Shown here piece after piece: positions 63,454-64,000 of a DNA stretch of 64,000 bases (positions within the stretch are counted from its first letter, which is position 1; each line of letters starts with the position of its first letter). The stretch is from the NCBI GenBank assembly GCA_017619315.1, contig JAFZSN010000006.1, forward strand, positions 1-64,000, in the 5' to 3' direction. The notes beneath the pieces were generated by a model. That model had not been told where the DNA came from and made no database searches. It saw only the letters and a program-made list of their open reading frames with translations. The DNA comes from Candidatus Saccharimonadota bacterium. Lineage in GTDB: Bacteria > Patescibacteriota > Saccharimonadia > Saccharimonadales > Saccharimonadaceae. Position numbers and translations under genes: made by a program.

Positions 63454-63740
63454 AAACCACCCGAGCGGATCTGCTTTGCCCTCTCGGGTGGCTATCTAGC
63501 GGGTTAGACGACTCTTGGCTTGACTTTTGTGGTTGGAAGGCTTAAAATACAGTAAAGTTTTAAGCCTTACAGTTTAGAATTTATAGGGTAAATTGATTAT
63601 CGCTTCCTCCTGGGAGCGATTTTCAATTTCACTGTAAGGCGTAAACGTCCCAGATTGATTGAAAGTTTCATCAAAGAACCCTCCTTTCCACCGCTAGATT
63701 ATTAAGGTAAATTCTACTCCTTTCTGCCCCAAGTATCGTC
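63454..63740 (-). promoter_or_regulatory. Structured leader region with competing helices
   Basis: On the minus strand TCTAGCGG (63698-63691) pairs with CCGCTAGA (63502-63495), closing the region. Segment 1, GCCTTACAG (63640-63632, within the tiny ORF), pairs with segment 2, CTGTAAGGC (63572-63564). Segment 2 overlaps AAGGCTTAAAA (63568-63558), which pairs with TTTTAAGCCTT (63547-63537). A final CCACCCGAG/CTCGGGTGG hairpin (63491-63483 with 63465-63457) is followed by TTT. This is the order of a leader-peptide attenuator. No clear promoter was found for it on the minus strand. Confidence 0.5.
63597..63671 (-). CDS. 24-residue basic leader-like peptide
   Basis: Minus-strand ATG at 63671 behind AAAGGAGGG with a 7-base gap. 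The peptide starts MKLSINLGRLRLTVKLKI and ends APRRKR, with nine basic and no acidic residues. Two consecutive AGG codons and a CGA lie at the end. Its codons form segment 1 of the competing helices. It may stall ribosomes and set the fold of the downstream RNA. Confidence 0.6.
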   Translation of the reverse strand: MKLSINLGRLRLTVKLKIAPRRKR

Positions 63741-63818
63741 TGGGGCGCATCTTATTACAACTTAAAAATTATTTCAACCCCAATAATTCGAAGTGTCTGC
63801 ATAAGTATTATGGGGTGA

Positions 63819-63830
63819 TATAATATAGAT
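63819..63830 (+). promoter_or_regulatory. -10 box of priA
   Basis: GTGATATAAT: TATAAT at 63819-63824 ends six bases before the ATG at 63831 (leaderless pattern). Confidence 0.6.
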
Positions 63831-64000
63831 ATGTTTTATGAGGTAATTCCCGAGGGGAAAGTGGAGGCGTTCGTCTATGATTATGACGATTCCCTTTTGC
63901 CGGGCACGGTTGTGACGGTGCCGGTAGGACAAAGGGTTTTGCCGGGTGTGGTTGTTAAAAAAGTTGCGCAACCGGATTTTAAAACTAAATCGATTCTTAA
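63831..64000 (+). CDS. priA: Primosomal protein N' (PriA), N-terminal part
   Basis: The frame runs off the right edge after 56 codons. It reads MFYEVIPEGKVEAFVYDYDD, then LPGTVVTVPVGQRVLPGVVV, which matches the 3'-DNA-binding domain at the start of PriA, the helicase that restarts replication forks. Too short for certainty, but the pattern of the YEV-P start and V-P-G-R-G-V strands is characteristic. Confidence 0.7.
   Translation, partial: MFYEVIPEGKVEAFVYDYDDSLLPGTVVTVPVGQRVLPGVVVKKVAQPDFKTKSIL

Noticed and set aside
1..64000. Recoded UGA (as in Gracilibacteria/Absconditabacteria)
   Set aside because: TGA ends many well-conserved genes here (for example at 4649-4651 and the recJ stop near 61458), and no in-frame TGA interrupts a conserved protein.
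1..64000. CRISPR arrays, transposases, integrases, prophage genes
   Set aside because: No regularly spaced direct repeats with unique spacers and no such proteins were found.

Overview
The window looks like chromosomal DNA of a Candidate Phyla Radiation bacterium, most likely a Saccharibacteria (TM7) relative. This is inferred from gene content and style: compact genes, a FemAB/Mur-ligase wall cluster, sortase, PIN-PhoH protein, a short MetK, InlB/Listeria-Bacteroides repeat surface proteins and lysine-rich tails on unrelated proteins. No rRNA is present to confirm it. TGA is used as an ordinary stop in many genes, so the code is standard and the UGA-recoding CPR lineages are unlikely.

Layout. 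1-8.5 kb: a membrane protein, solitary rpsJ, a mannose-1-phosphate guanylyltransferase, then a tight operon for wall peptide assembly (MurF-like ligase, alpha/beta hydrolase, DegT aminotransferase, two FemAB ligases). 8.5-19.6 kb: galU-like, small membrane proteins, dnaE, smpB, xth, a glycosyltransferase, and metK behind a SAM riboswitch. 19.7-33.2 kb: tRNA-Leu(CAA), sortase, several single-pass surface proteins, gltX, tRNA-Glu(CTC), a nucleoside phosphorylase and a 1670-residue repeat surface protein. 33.3-48.4 kb: der, PIN-PhoH, pth, dprA with a PemK/MazF-like gene, a long repeat protein, topA, a sigma-region-4/HARE-HTH regulator and a VirD4/TraG-like ATPase. 49.2-56.5 kb: a minus-strand division and wall cluster (rsmH, tiny ORF, ftsL, ftsI, mraY, ftsW, murG, ftsQ-like). 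57-64 kb: a DUF4868 (KwaB-like) gene, a metallopeptidase-like operon, a CAT-like acetyltransferase, CYTH protein, recJ, a winged-helix protein and the start of priA.

Two system-wide patterns stand out. First, about 19 genes have a TATAAT-like -10 box ending 6 or 7 bases before the start codon, so their mRNAs should be leaderless. Genes inside operons instead carry AGGAGG-type ribosome sites. Second, gene-poor stretches carry strong RNA or DNA structure: a ~315-nt candidate RNA behind a perfect TTGACA-17-TATAAT promoter (38.5 kb), a 164-bp foldback (48.7 kb), and two tiny basic ORFs (21 and 24 codons) with excellent ribosome sites, each embedded in competing helices like leader-peptide attenuators (55.5 and 63.6 kb). 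No CRISPR array, transposase or prophage was seen.
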